Origin: Candidatus Electryonea clarkiae
Lineage (GTDB): Bacteria; Electryoneota; Electryoneia; Electryoneales; Electryoneaceae
DNA: 42,245 nucleotides
Direction: 5' to 3'
NCBI GenBank assembly: GCA_030765455.1
Contig: JAVCCM010000036.1
Coordinates: 1 to 42,245 of the forward strand
The notes under the pieces are model-generated. The model was given only the letters and a program-made list of their open reading frames with translations. It was not told the DNA's origin and did no database searches. Made by a program: the position numbers and the translations under genes. Positions 25,475 to 32,486 of this stretch are shown in pieces (the first letter of the stretch is position 1; the number at the start of each line of letters is the position of its first letter).

Positions 25475-25560
25475 TACTGGCAGGTCATAAGCTCTGGCAG
25501 GTCATAAGCTGGTAGATCATATACTGGTAGGTTATAAAAGCTGATTATAAAAAGGTTGAT
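25475..25560 (+). repeat. Degenerate ~17-bp tandem repeat
   Basis: Units tactggcaggtcataag, ctctggcaggtcataag, ctggtagatcatata, ctggtaggttataaaag and ctgattataaaaagg follow each other. The first two are almost identical, and the copies become more diverged towards the acyl-CoA dehydrogenase gene at 25595. Confidence 0.7.
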
Positions 25561-25594
25561 TAGTTATTGATTGATTACTTTTATTGGAAATATT

Positions 25595-26725
25595 ATGGAT
25601 TTTGAATTAAACGACATACAGAAAGAGATCCAGCAGACTTTCAGGAAGTTTGTTAATGAAAAGGTTAAACCTGTTGCTGCTGAAATTGATGAAAAGAAGG
25701 AATACCCTCTACAACTGCTCAAGGAAGTGGGGAAACTGGGATTCTTCGGGATGAGATATCCTGAAGATGCCGGCGGCAGCGATGCTGGTATTATTTCTTA
25801 CTGCCTGGCAATGATCGAACTGGCGCGGGGTTCCATGTCATTAGCTGCACCATGTATGATGCAATCGCTGATGGGAATATATTTTCTTCACCGTGACGGG
25901 GATGAAGAGATCAGGGATAAATATTTCACCCCGGCGTTGGAGGGCAAGAAAATCGGCGGAATTTGTATGACCGAACCGGATGCTGGAAGTGATTTGATGG
26001 CGCTCAAGACCATGACAAAGGTTTATGATGACCGTTATGTTTTAAGTGGGCAGAAGACATGGGTTACATCGGCGCCATATGCGGATTTTTTTACTGTTTT
26101 TTCCAGGACAGACAACCATGACAAATTATCCATTTTCCTCGTTCCAGCGGATTCCAAGGGTGTGCATGTAGGAAAAAGTATAGACAAGCTCGGTGTGCGT
26201 GGCTCTATCACCAGCGAAGTCGCCTTCGATGAGGTTGAACTGCCTTTAAACTATCTTCTCGGTGGTATCGGGGAAGGTACAAAGGGTTTGATCGAAATTT
26301 TAGCTGAAATACGGGTTATGACCGCCGCCCTTGCGATTGGTGTGGCGACCGCAGCATATGAAGACGCTATAGAATACGCTAAAACCAGGGTGCAATTCGG
26401 CAAACCTATAGGTAAATTCCAGGCAATCAAGATGAAAGCGGCGGATATGGCGGTTCAGCTTGAAACTGCAAAACACCTGCTGTTTTATACTGCCTGGCTG
26501 TGTGATAACGACCTGCCCCGTCAGAAAGAAGCGGCGATGGTAAAACTGTACGCTTCCGAAGCTGCCAATTCAATCTGCGATGAAGCGTCACGTATCCTCG
26601 CTTCTTACGGGTATGCTATGGAATACCCTGTGCAAAGATACTGGCGTGATGCACGATTTACCCTGATCGGTGGTGGGACAAATGAAATTCTCAAGATAAA
26701 TATTGCGAGAGAGCTGGGATTGTAA
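25595..26725 (+). CDS. Acyl-CoA dehydrogenase (isovaleryl/long-chain-type active-site layout)
   Basis: The protein is 376 aa from ATG 25595 ('MDFELNDIQKEIQQTF'); the frame is open 24 nt further up. ACAD signatures are 'ICMTEPDAGSDLMALKT', 'QKTWVTSAPYADFFTVFSR', 'AKTRVQFGKPIGKFQAIKMK' and 'ASYGYAMEYPVQRYWRDAR'. FAD-dependent alpha,beta-desaturation of an acyl-CoA in the cytoplasm is expected. The usual C-terminal catalytic Glu ('YEGT') is 'IGGGT' (Gly360) here. A Glu in 'EILAEIRVMTAALAIG' (E238) lines up with the helix-G Glu used by isovaleryl- and long-chain-type enzymes, so it is probably active with a different base position. No electron-transfer flavoprotein genes are in the window. Confidence 0.93.
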   Translation: MDFELNDIQKEIQQTFRKFVNEKVKPVAAEIDEKKEYPLQLLKEVGKLGFFGMRYPEDAGGSDAGIISYCLAMIELARGSMSLAAPCMMQSLMGIYFLHRDGDEEIRDKYFTPALEGKKIGGICMTEPDAGSDLMALKTMTKVYDDRYVLSGQKTWVTSAPYADFFTVFSRTDNHDKLSIFLVPADSKGVHVGKSIDKLGVRGSITSEVAFDEVELPLNYLLGGIGEGTKGLIEILAEIRVMTAALAIGVATAAYEDAIEYAKTRVQFGKPIGKFQAIKMKAADMAVQLETAKHLLFYTAWLCDNDLPRQKEAAMVKLYASEAANSICDEASRILASYGYAMEYPVQRYWRDARFTLIGGGTNEILKINIARELGL

Positions 26726-26728
26726 ACA

Positions 26729-26766
26729 AATTCACAGGATGTAAGGATATTAAGGATAAACAGGAT
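26729..26766. repeat. 'atcctgtgaatcc' family repeat, inverted copy
   Basis: ttcacaggatgtaaggatat, then taaggataaacaggatt, is the reverse complement style of the aatcctgtgaatccttaata repeat at 30871 and 31648. It follows the acyl-CoA dehydrogenase stop by 4 nt. Confidence 0.6.
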
Positions 26767-26806
26767 TTTTTTTGCGACTGTGCGCGAGAGAACAGACAAC
26801 ACGTTA

Positions 26807-26838
26807 CGTCAGGTCTTGAACGAAGAGGTGACCTGACG
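26807..26838 (+). repeat. REP palindrome (cgtcaggtc...gacctgacg), copy 1
   Basis: The 32-bp element has arms cgtcaggtc / gacctgacg around a ttgaacgaagaggt loop. Copy 2 at 28012 is identical in all 32 bases. Copy 3 at 28545 is inverted. The three copies bracket the nuclease and RAYT genes. Confidence 0.9.
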
Positions 26839-26878
26839 GTGAACTGTACTACAATGAAGATTCGAGGTTATATCTTTA

Positions 26879-27973
26879 ATGGAAAGTCTATTCAGCAGGC
26901 TACAATCTTACCGACCACGACCAGAAAGGGATTCAAAAGAGGATTTCTTCACTGAGGCTTTCTGTTATATTCTTGAAAAGAACCCGAAAGTACTGAAAGC
27001 ATATATAAAGCATCTTTTGCCAAATGATTCTATTGAATTTGCAGAACAGCCACCAAATATAGCTACTCAATACAAGTTTGGTGGAAAGCGACCTGATGTG
27101 ATGATTGAATTTGAAGATAAAAATAGTGAAAAGTACTTCATAATATGTGAACATAAGCTTAATGCTAGGGAAGGAACAGATCAGTTGGCAGATTATTATG
27201 AAACTCTTTCGATTGATTTAAATAACAAAGAATTTAAAGTGGGTTTGTTGGAGTGTATCACAAAATATTCAGAAATTGAAACAAGTATGGAAAAAGTGAA
27301 GCGGTCAGAGGTTAAATATCATGAGCAGACCTGGCGCAATATTTATCCATTCATGATGGATTGCAAAGATAATGATTTAGTTATTGACACCAGCATAAAA
27401 ATGTTTGATGATTTCCTTAACTACATGGAGGAATTAGGAATGACGCGACCCGCAAAGTATTCAGCTTTTGAGATGGCAGAATTCTGTAAAATACCAAAAT
27501 TGCTACAGATACTGGATGAATGTATTGATGGTGAAGCACGGGAAGAGTTCAATTCTATTCAAGGCGGAAAAAATCAAATAGTGAATTTCCAAAATAATTC
27601 AAATTGGATTCGCTATAAAACTATTCTCAATGGTTCGATTGAACTGAATATCGGCGTCTATCTGGATTCTGAAGATTTTTGGTCTGAGATCACAGAATTT
27701 GGTGATCCAGATTATCCTGAATTAGTCATATATTTATCCAGCAATCCAAGTAAAGAAATACGGAAGAAACTTCTCGAATTCTGTAAAGAATTTACAGCTC
27801 AATATAAATCATGGAAATACCTTGAAACCCTTGATTGGGATTGGATGGTATTGGTTCATATATCTATGCGAGACTTCATTGGCTTCAAAGAAAATCAGAT
27901 TGCCGAAATTCAGAAGTGGTATTCCAATCATTTGATAGAACTGAAAAAGTTCATAGAAGAAAATGAAATATAG
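26879..27973 (+). CDS. PD-(D/E)XK superfamily nuclease-like protein
   Basis: The protein is 364 aa. The N-terminal ~120 residues carry the nuclease core: E21 in 'SKEDFFTEAFCYILEKN', D73 in 'GGKRPDVMIEFE', and E91/K93 in 'FIICEHKLNAREGTDQLADY'. The rest ('MTRPAKYSAFEMAEFCKIPK', 'YLDSEDFWSEITEFG') has no recognised motif. Such stand-alone proteins are usually found among defence or mobile genes; a phage-defence role is an inference. Its stop overlaps an ATG-open frame that leads into the RAYT. Start ATG 26879 has no strong Shine-Dalgarno. Confidence 0.82.
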   Translation: MESLFSRLQSYRPRPERDSKEDFFTEAFCYILEKNPKVLKAYIKHLLPNDSIEFAEQPPNIATQYKFGGKRPDVMIEFEDKNSEKYFIICEHKLNAREGTDQLADYYETLSIDLNNKEFKVGLLECITKYSEIETSMEKVKRSEVKYHEQTWRNIYPFMMDCKDNDLVIDTSIKMFDDFLNYMEELGMTRPAKYSAFEMAEFCKIPKLLQILDECIDGEAREEFNSIQGGKNQIVNFQNNSNWIRYKTILNGSIELNIGVYLDSEDFWSEITEFGDPDYPELVIYLSSNPSKEIRKKLLEFCKEFTAQYKSWKYLETLDWDWMVLVHISMRDFIGFKENQIAEIQKWYSNHLIELKKFIEENEI

Positions 27974-28011
27974 TATTTCCGATCATGCCAGGAATGAAGA
28001 GGCAAACGTTC

Positions 28012-28043
28012 CGTCAGGTCTTGAACGAAGAGGTGACCTGACG
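28012..28043 (+). repeat. REP palindrome, copy 2, in frame at the RAYT 5' end
   Basis: The 32 bp are identical to 26807-26838. The element is translated in frame ('PSGLERRGDLTV') in the reading frame open from 27963 and lies 9 nt before the likely RAYT start ATG 28053. The 16 codons before it ('MKYSISDHARNEEANV') do not look like a RAYT and may be the stub of another small gene. Confidence 0.9.
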
Positions 28044-28052
28044 GTGGGTGAA

Positions 28053-28529
28053 ATGGGATTGAGGCTGCTTGGACAAGAAGACTGTTCCTGTTTTTTTGTC
28101 ACGACAAGTTTTTACGAGCATAGAAAGCTTTGTAATAATCCTGGCGTTAAAGAAAAACTTGCAGAAAGCTTGAAATTTTGTTTGGAGAAAACAAATTCAG
28201 ATATCATTGGTTATGTCTTCATGCCATCACATATTCATCTGTTAATTCTTATTGAGGGAAAATTACTGTCGAATTTCATGCGTGATTTCAAGAAATTTAC
28301 GGCGCAGCAATCCTTGAAGCACTTACAAATAGATGGTAAGATCTGGCAGGATCGTTTTGATAGAGTTGCTATCTGGTCAATCAAGATTCTTAAGGTTAAA
28401 TTGAACTATATTCATAACAATCCTGTGAAGGCGGGGTTGGCTGAATTACCTGAGAATTGGCGCTGGTCAAGTGCTGGTGATTATTATTGTGACAGGAAGG
28501 GACCACTGCCGGTGAGGACTGACTGGTGA
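28053..28529 (+). CDS. RAYT (REP-associated tyrosine transposase)
   Basis: The likely product is 158 aa from ATG 28053; the frame is open from 27963, through the REP. The domain order is 'CFFVTTSFYEHRKLCNN', 'GYVFMPSHIHLLILIEGK' (HUH motif), 'LSNFMRDFKKFTAQQ', 'KIWQDRFDRVAIWSIKIL', 'VKLNYIHNNPVKAGLAELPE' (tyrosine helix) and 'NWRWSSAGDYYCDRKGPLPV'. The protein is intact and could still act on the REP palindromes that flank it at 26807, 28012 and 28545. It is an HUH single-strand transposase of the domesticated type. The upstream nuclease gene overlaps the extended frame by 11 nt. Confidence 0.88.
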   Translation: MGLRLLGQEDCSCFFVTTSFYEHRKLCNNPGVKEKLAESLKFCLEKTNSDIIGYVFMPSHIHLLILIEGKLLSNFMRDFKKFTAQQSLKHLQIDGKIWQDRFDRVAIWSIKILKVKLNYIHNNPVKAGLAELPENWRWSSAGDYYCDRKGPLPVRTDW

Positions 28530-28544
28530 TAGACAGCGAAGCCT

Positions 28545-28578
28545 GTGTCAGGTCACCTCTTCGTTCAAGACCTGACAC
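28545..28578 (-). repeat. REP palindrome, copy 3, inverted
   Basis: gtgtcaggtc...gacctgacac around acctcttcgttcaa is the reverse complement of copies 1 and 2 in the core. The outermost pairs changed from c-g to t-a-type with both arms changed together, so pairing is kept. Confidence 0.88.
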
Positions 28579-28590
28579 AACGATTATTTT

Positions 28591-28628
28591 CTTTGCGAAC
28601 TTTGCTCCTTTGCAGCTTTGCGTGAAAC
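28591..28628. repeat. 'cgcaaagacgc' family repeat
   Basis: ctttgcgaactttgctcctt and tgcagctttgcgtgaaac form a minus-strand member of the cacgcaaagacgctaagg family seen also at 4611, 29056, 30844, 31624 and 35017. Confidence 0.6.
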
Positions 28629-28653
28629 AGACTTTTAACGAAAAGATAAAAAC

Positions 28654-29046
28654 ATGGAACCACAACCGTTAAAAATATTACTTGCCAAACCTGGTCTCGA
28701 CGGGCATGATGTCGGTGTCAAAGTGCTGGGACATGCTATGGTTGACGCTGGTTTTGAGGTGTCTTATACCGGGCTGAGAAAATCGATAGAAGAGATTGTG
28801 CGGTTAGCTGTCGAGAAAAAAGTTGAAGTGATCGGGCTTTCTATTTTGTCAGGCACTCATCTTGAATTATGTGAACAAATGAACGAGGAGATGAAGAGGG
28901 CGAAGCTTTCCATCCCCTGGATCGTTGGAGGAAATATTCCCGATGACGATGTTGAAGCGATAGAAGATGCAGGCGCACTACAAGCGTTCCCAACAGGCAC
29001 AACAATCGAAGAAGTGGTTGAATTCTGTTACAAGTTGGAGGAATAA
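28654..29046 (+). CDS. mcmA2: Methylmalonyl-CoA mutase, cobalamin-binding subunit
   Basis: The protein is 130 aa and forms the separate B12-binding domain. The DXHXXG motif is 'GLDGHDVGVKVLGHAM' with D16, H18 and G21 (H18 being the lower axial cobalt ligand). Later strands 'VEVIGLSILSGTHLELCEQM' and 'IPWIVGGNIPDDDVEAIEDA' hold the nucleotide tail. It pairs with the large subunit at 29191. The split-subunit form is common in archaea and anaerobic bacteria. Confidence 0.95.
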   Translation: MEPQPLKILLAKPGLDGHDVGVKVLGHAMVDAGFEVSYTGLRKSIEEIVRLAVEKKVEVIGLSILSGTHLELCEQMNEEMKRAKLSIPWIVGGNIPDDDVEAIEDAGALQAFPTGTTIEEVVEFCYKLEE

Positions 29047-29055
29047 CATTGTTTG

Positions 29056-29095
29056 TCTCACGCGAAGACGCGAAGGGGCAAAGAACGCAAAGAAT
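29056..29095. repeat. 'cgcaaagacgc' family repeat
   Basis: cacgcgaagacgcgaagggg and caaagaacgcaaagaa lie between mcmA2 and mcmA1. Within 29096-29190 an A/T-rich stretch (aatttctaatttctaattc) has no gene. Confidence 0.6.
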
Positions 29096-29190
29096 AATCA
29101 TTAGATTAACCTTAGTGAATAGTGTAATTTCTAATTTCTAATTCATAATTCTTAAATTGAAACTTATCCGAAAAGAAGATAGACAAGAAG

Positions 29191-30795
29191 ATGAAAAGTC
29201 AAAAAGACATACCCAAAGTAATACTTGAATCCGGAATAGAAGTTGATCCATTGTACACCAGTGATGATATCGAGCGTACCGGTTCACTGGAAAATATTGG
29301 CGCCCCAGGGCAGTACCCATTTACACGCGGAATTCACGATTTGATGTACCGCAAACGTCCGTTTACCATGCGTCAATATGCCGGATTCGGTACTCCCTCG
29401 GAAACTCACGAACGATTTTTATACCTGATCGAAAACGGTCAGACCGGATTGAATGTAGCATTTGACCTGCCAACTCAAACCGGTCTTGATTCGGATAATC
29501 CGATGGCTACCAGTGAAGTTGGACGTGTAGGGATGTCTGTTGATACCCTGGCTGATTTCGAGGAAGTGTTCAAAGATATCGATCTGGATAAGATCACTGT
29601 GTCATTGACGATCAATGGATCAGCAATAATCCTGGTTGCCATGTATCTGGCAATGGCTCAGAAATATGGTTTTGATATCAAGAATCTACGAGGGACTGCC
29701 CAGAACGATATATTGAAAGAGTTCATCGGCAGGGGAACATGGATTTTTCCTGTTGCTCCGTCGGTGAAAATGGTCGTAGATATTATCGAGTACTGTGCTA
29801 AGGAGGTTCCCAAATACAGCGCAGTGAGCGTATGCGGATATCATATCCGCGAATCAGGTGCGAATCCGGTTCAGGAGATGACGTATGCGTTCTGTATTGC
29901 AAAAGCTTACACCGATGAGACATTAAAACGCGGTATAGATATTGATGATTTTGCATCAAGACTCTCTTTCAATTTTGATATTTACGGTAATTTCTTTGAA
30001 CAGATTGCCAAGTTCCGTGGCGGCAGGCGTTTGTGGGCGAAAATTGTCCGGGAACAGTATGGAGCCAAGAGTGATAAATCGTCATGGCTAAGGATGATTG
30101 CAGGTGGTGGCGGCGGTGGATTGACTAAAGAACAGCCTGAAAACAATATTATCAGGAGCGCATATTACGCCCTGATCAGCGCTTTATCCGGTACCCAGAC
30201 TATGGCGCTTTGTTCCTATGATGAAGCATTCACCATCCCAACTGAGAAAGCGGCAGAGATTTCACTCAGGACAATGCAGATAATGATCCACGAGATGGGG
30301 ATTTGCGATACGGTTGACCCATTGGGAGGATCGTATTATATAGAGACATTGTCCAACCAGCTTGAAGATGCTATTATCAAACAAATGGAGGAAGTTGACG
30401 AGGACGGCGGTATTGTAGAAGCAATAGCATCCGGAAAGATCCAGGAAAAGATTTCACGGCAGGCATACAAACGTGAATCAGCGATCCAGCAAGGTGATGT
30501 ACCAAAAGTCGGGGTTAATATTTTCCGGAAGGAAGAAGAAACCAGAACTGTAGAGTTTCACCCCTACAATAAAGAAAACGCCCGGAAACAACTTGAAAAC
30601 CTGGATAAAGTTAAAACAAAACGAGATTCAACCGAAGTTGAAAAATGTCTTGCTCAAATAAAAACTGACGCTGAGAATAATTTGAATTTAATGCCATCGA
30701 TAATCGATGCTGTAAAAGTGTATGCTACGGTTGGAGAAATTACACAGACGTTAAAAGATGTTTATGGAGAATACCAAGAACCGATTTACTTCTAA
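29191..30795 (+). CDS. mcmA1: Methylmalonyl-CoA mutase, large (catalytic) subunit
   Basis: The protein is 534 aa, the TIM-barrel subunit without the B12 domain. Conserved parts are 'PFTMRQYAGFGTPSETHERF', 'TGLNVAFDLPTQTGLDSDNP', 'RGTAQNDILKEFIGRGTW', 'VCGYHIRESGANPVQEMTYA' and 'DPLGGSYYIETLSNQLEDAI'. Tyr63 and Arg181 occupy the places of the two residues (Tyr89 and Arg207 in the Propionibacterium enzyme) that bind the substrate carboxylate; Q171 and H218 match Gln197 and His244. This favours (R)-methylmalonyl-CoA/succinyl-CoA over the isobutyryl or 2-hydroxyisobutyryl branches, where these differ. The numbering comparison is from memory of the family. No MeaB/ArgK chaperone is in the window. 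Confidence 0.95.
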   Translation: MKSQKDIPKVILESGIEVDPLYTSDDIERTGSLENIGAPGQYPFTRGIHDLMYRKRPFTMRQYAGFGTPSETHERFLYLIENGQTGLNVAFDLPTQTGLDSDNPMATSEVGRVGMSVDTLADFEEVFKDIDLDKITVSLTINGSAIILVAMYLAMAQKYGFDIKNLRGTAQNDILKEFIGRGTWIFPVAPSVKMVVDIIEYCAKEVPKYSAVSVCGYHIRESGANPVQEMTYAFCIAKAYTDETLKRGIDIDDFASRLSFNFDIYGNFFEQIAKFRGGRRLWAKIVREQYGAKSDKSSWLRMIAGGGGGGLTKEQPENNIIRSAYYALISALSGTQTMALCSYDEAFTIPTEKAAEISLRTMQIMIHEMGICDTVDPLGGSYYIETLSNQLEDAIIKQMEEVDEDGGIVEAIASGKIQEKISRQAYKRESAIQQGDVPKVGVNIFRKEEETRTVEFHPYNKENARKQLENLDKVKTKRDSTEVEKCLAQIKTDAENNLNLMPSIIDAVKVYATVGEITQTLKDVYGEYQEPIYF

Positions 30796-30843
30796 AATCA
30801 ATTTTGAATTTTGAGTGTCAAATTATGAATGATTAAGATTGTA

Positions 30844-30912
30844 TCTCGCGCAAAGACACAAGGCGCTAAGGTAAATCCTGTGAATCCTTAATATCCTTAT
30901 ATCCTGTGAATT
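30844..30912 (+). repeat. Composite of the two dispersed repeat families
   Basis: A cgcgcaaagacacaaggcgc part (30846-30871) is followed directly by aaatcctgtgaatccttaat, then atccttatatcctgtgaatt (30872-30912). The same composite recurs at 31624-31683. Confidence 0.75.
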
Positions 30913-31058
30913 AAAATTGGTTGATACACCTCTCGATAAGTATATTGATATAATAAACAGCATAATTAACAATTAAATAAAAATTGTACAAACAACATCA
31001 CGATCAAAATGAATGGGTAGAGTGATATAAAACTCAAAATTTCTTAAAGGAGAACAGA

Positions 31059-31265
31059 ATGAGATTCATTATTACACTTGATCGAGATGAGGACGGAGTC
31101 TGGGTGGCAGAGTGTCCATCTATCCCGGGATGCGTGAGCCAGGGGCAGAACAAGGATGAAGCACTCGAAAATGTAAAAGAGGCGATTCAGCTCTGCCTGG
31201 AAGTGCGTGCAGAGAAGGGAATGCCCCTGACAATAGAGACACAACAAATAGAAGTAATGGCATAA
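31059..31265 (+). CDS. hicB: HicB antitoxin, second module
   Basis: The protein is 68 aa: 'RFIITLDRDEDGVWVAECPS', 'IPGCVSQGQNKDEALENVKE'. It is clearly related to the HicB at 24571 ('GCVSQG' and 'EALEN' shared) but diverged, so this is an independent module rather than a recent copy. The ribosome-binding site aaaggaga lies 6 nt before ATG 31059. Its TAA overlaps the hicA ATG by one base. Confidence 0.92.
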   Translation: MRFIITLDRDEDGVWVAECPSIPGCVSQGQNKDEALENVKEAIQLCLEVRAEKGMPLTIETQQIEVMA

Positions 31266-31492
31266 TGTCGAATCTTCCGATTCTCAGTGGACGACAGGTT
31301 GTCAAAATTTTCGGTTCCTTTGGATGGGAAGTAGCTCGTCAAAGAGGGAGCCATATTGTGATGACAAAAGAAAAGCACATTGCCACACTCTCTATTCCGA
31401 ATCATAAGGAAGTGGCAAAAGGAACTTTACGCAGCTTAATCCGTGCCGCCGGTTTGACAGTTGATGAGTTTCTCGATGCTGTGAAAAAGTAG
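31265..31492 (+). CDS. hicA: HicA toxin, second module
   Basis: The protein is 75 aa: 'LSGRQVVKIFGSFGWEVARQ', then 'RGSHIVMTKEKHIATLSIP' with the catalytic His, then 'NHKEVAKGTLRSLIRAAGLT'. It is a dsRBD-type RNase toxin partnered by the preceding HicB. Confidence 0.92.
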   Translation: MSNLPILSGRQVVKIFGSFGWEVARQRGSHIVMTKEKHIATLSIPNHKEVAKGTLRSLIRAAGLTVDEFLDAVKK

Positions 31493-31620
31493 AAGTGCTT
31501 TACAATATGCTTTACGAAATTTCTGCCGTGTTATCTCTAAAAGCATATTCGATTTTCGAGAAAATCACTTAACACGCAAATTGTTGACGGATAATACCAG
31601 GAACCAATCTATATTAGATA

Positions 31621-31685
31621 TTTTTCGCGCAAAAGGCGCTAAGGAAAATCCTGAGTATCATTAATATCCTTAAATCCTGTGAATA
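31621..31685 (+). repeat. Composite dispersed repeat, second copy
   Basis: tcgcgcaaaaggcgctaagg, then aaaatcctgagtatcattaa, then tatccttaaatcctgtgaat parallels 30844-30912. The pair frames the hicBA module (31059-31492) on both sides in the same orientation. Confidence 0.75.
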
Positions 31686-31764
31686 AAAACTGTTTCCACA
31701 CTTGTCAGATTAGAAGAAAGAAATGAAAAAAAGACTGAGACAAAATATGAACATGAGGGGCATT

Positions 31765-31926
31765 ATGTTGCTGAAATCAAAATTGAAAGAAGTTCTGAAT
31801 CAACTTCTTATTGAGCGAAAACGAGAGAATCTGGCTACAGAAATTCAAGATGCTCAACAAGAGTTCCGGGAAGGCTCCAGTCAGCCAGCTTATGCATCTG
31901 AAATTATGCAGGAAATATTAGCTTGA
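31765..31926 (+). CDS. Small protein, possible orphan antitoxin
   Basis: The protein is 53 aa from ATG 31765 (an ATG at 31723 is possible but adds a basic leader). 'LLIERKRENLATEIQDAQQE' and 'YASEIMQEILA' resemble the helical ends of RelB/ParD-type antitoxins, with no toxin directly following (43 nt to the next gene). This is a weak resemblance only. Confidence 0.45.
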   Translation: MLLKSKLKEVLNQLLIERKRENLATEIQDAQQEFREGSSQPAYASEIMQEILA

Positions 31927-31969
31927 GTCAGAAATTTTGTAGCGAAGTGAGAAATATGAGGACATATAA

Positions 31970-32170
31970 ATGCTAAAAATAGACGAAATAAAAGCTTCGA
32001 TAGGAAAACTTCCCAAGGATGAGCTTATTCAACTGAGACGATGGATTTCAGAACAAGAATGGCAAATTTGGGATGAAGAGATTGAAGCAGACTCAGAGGT
32101 TGGCAAATTAGACTTCCTAATTCAGGAAGCAAAGAGTGACAAACATAACGGAAACCTTGAGGATCTTTAA
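31970..32170 (+). CDS. Antitoxin-like protein of a RelE/HigB-type pair
   Basis: The protein is 66 aa: 'LKIDEIKASIGKLPKDELIQ', 'LRRWISEQEWQIWDEEIEAD', with an acidic, probably unfolded tail. The pattern (helical N-terminus with 'LPxDELxxLRxW', then 'WDxEIExD') is that of small antitoxins next to ParE/RelE-like toxins. The ribosome-binding site gagga is 7 nt before ATG 31970. The stop abuts the toxin start. Confidence 0.78.
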   Translation: MLKIDEIKASIGKLPKDELIQLRRWISEQEWQIWDEEIEADSEVGKLDFLIQEAKSDKHNGNLEDL

Positions 32171-32422
32171 TTGCATAAGAAATCAAGAAGTTTTCGAAAA
32201 CACTATGACAAACTTTCGCCATCAATTAGAAAAGTTGCTGAGAAAAATTTCAATCTGTTAAAAGAAAACTCTGAACATCCATCTTTGCATTTTAAGAAAG
32301 TAGGCTCGTTTTGGTCTGTCAGAGTGGGAAGCGAAATCAGGGCGCTTGCTGTAGCAGATGATAGAGATTTTATATGGGTTTGGATTGGCAGCCATGATGA
32401 ATATCAACGGATTATTGCTTAA
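32171..32422 (+). CDS. RelE/ParE-superfamily toxin
   Basis: The protein is 83 aa from TTG 32171, immediately after the antitoxin TAA. 'SFRKHYDKLSPSIRKVAEKN', 'PSLHFKKVGSFWSVRVGSEI' and 'RALAVADDRDFIWVWIGSHD' give the beta-sheet and 'YRAL'-like strand order of RelE/HigB-like toxins, with the final 'HDEYQRII' typical of the group. It probably cleaves mRNA at the ribosome. Confidence 0.85.
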   Translation: MHKKSRSFRKHYDKLSPSIRKVAEKNFNLLKENSEHPSLHFKKVGSFWSVRVGSEIRALAVADDRDFIWVWIGSHDEYQRIIA

Positions 32423-32486
32423 TCTTAAACTCTGATACTCTAAAGATTAGAATAATTTCACATAAACATTGTACCGAAGGATTAAC

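Noticed and set aside
25417..25560. CRISPR array
   Set aside because: Units are about 17 bp, contiguous without spacers, and degenerate; no cas genes are present.
27963..28010. First 16 codons as the true RAYT N-terminus
   Set aside because: RAYT similarity begins only after the REP palindrome, and an ATG with a purine-rich leader lies at 28053.
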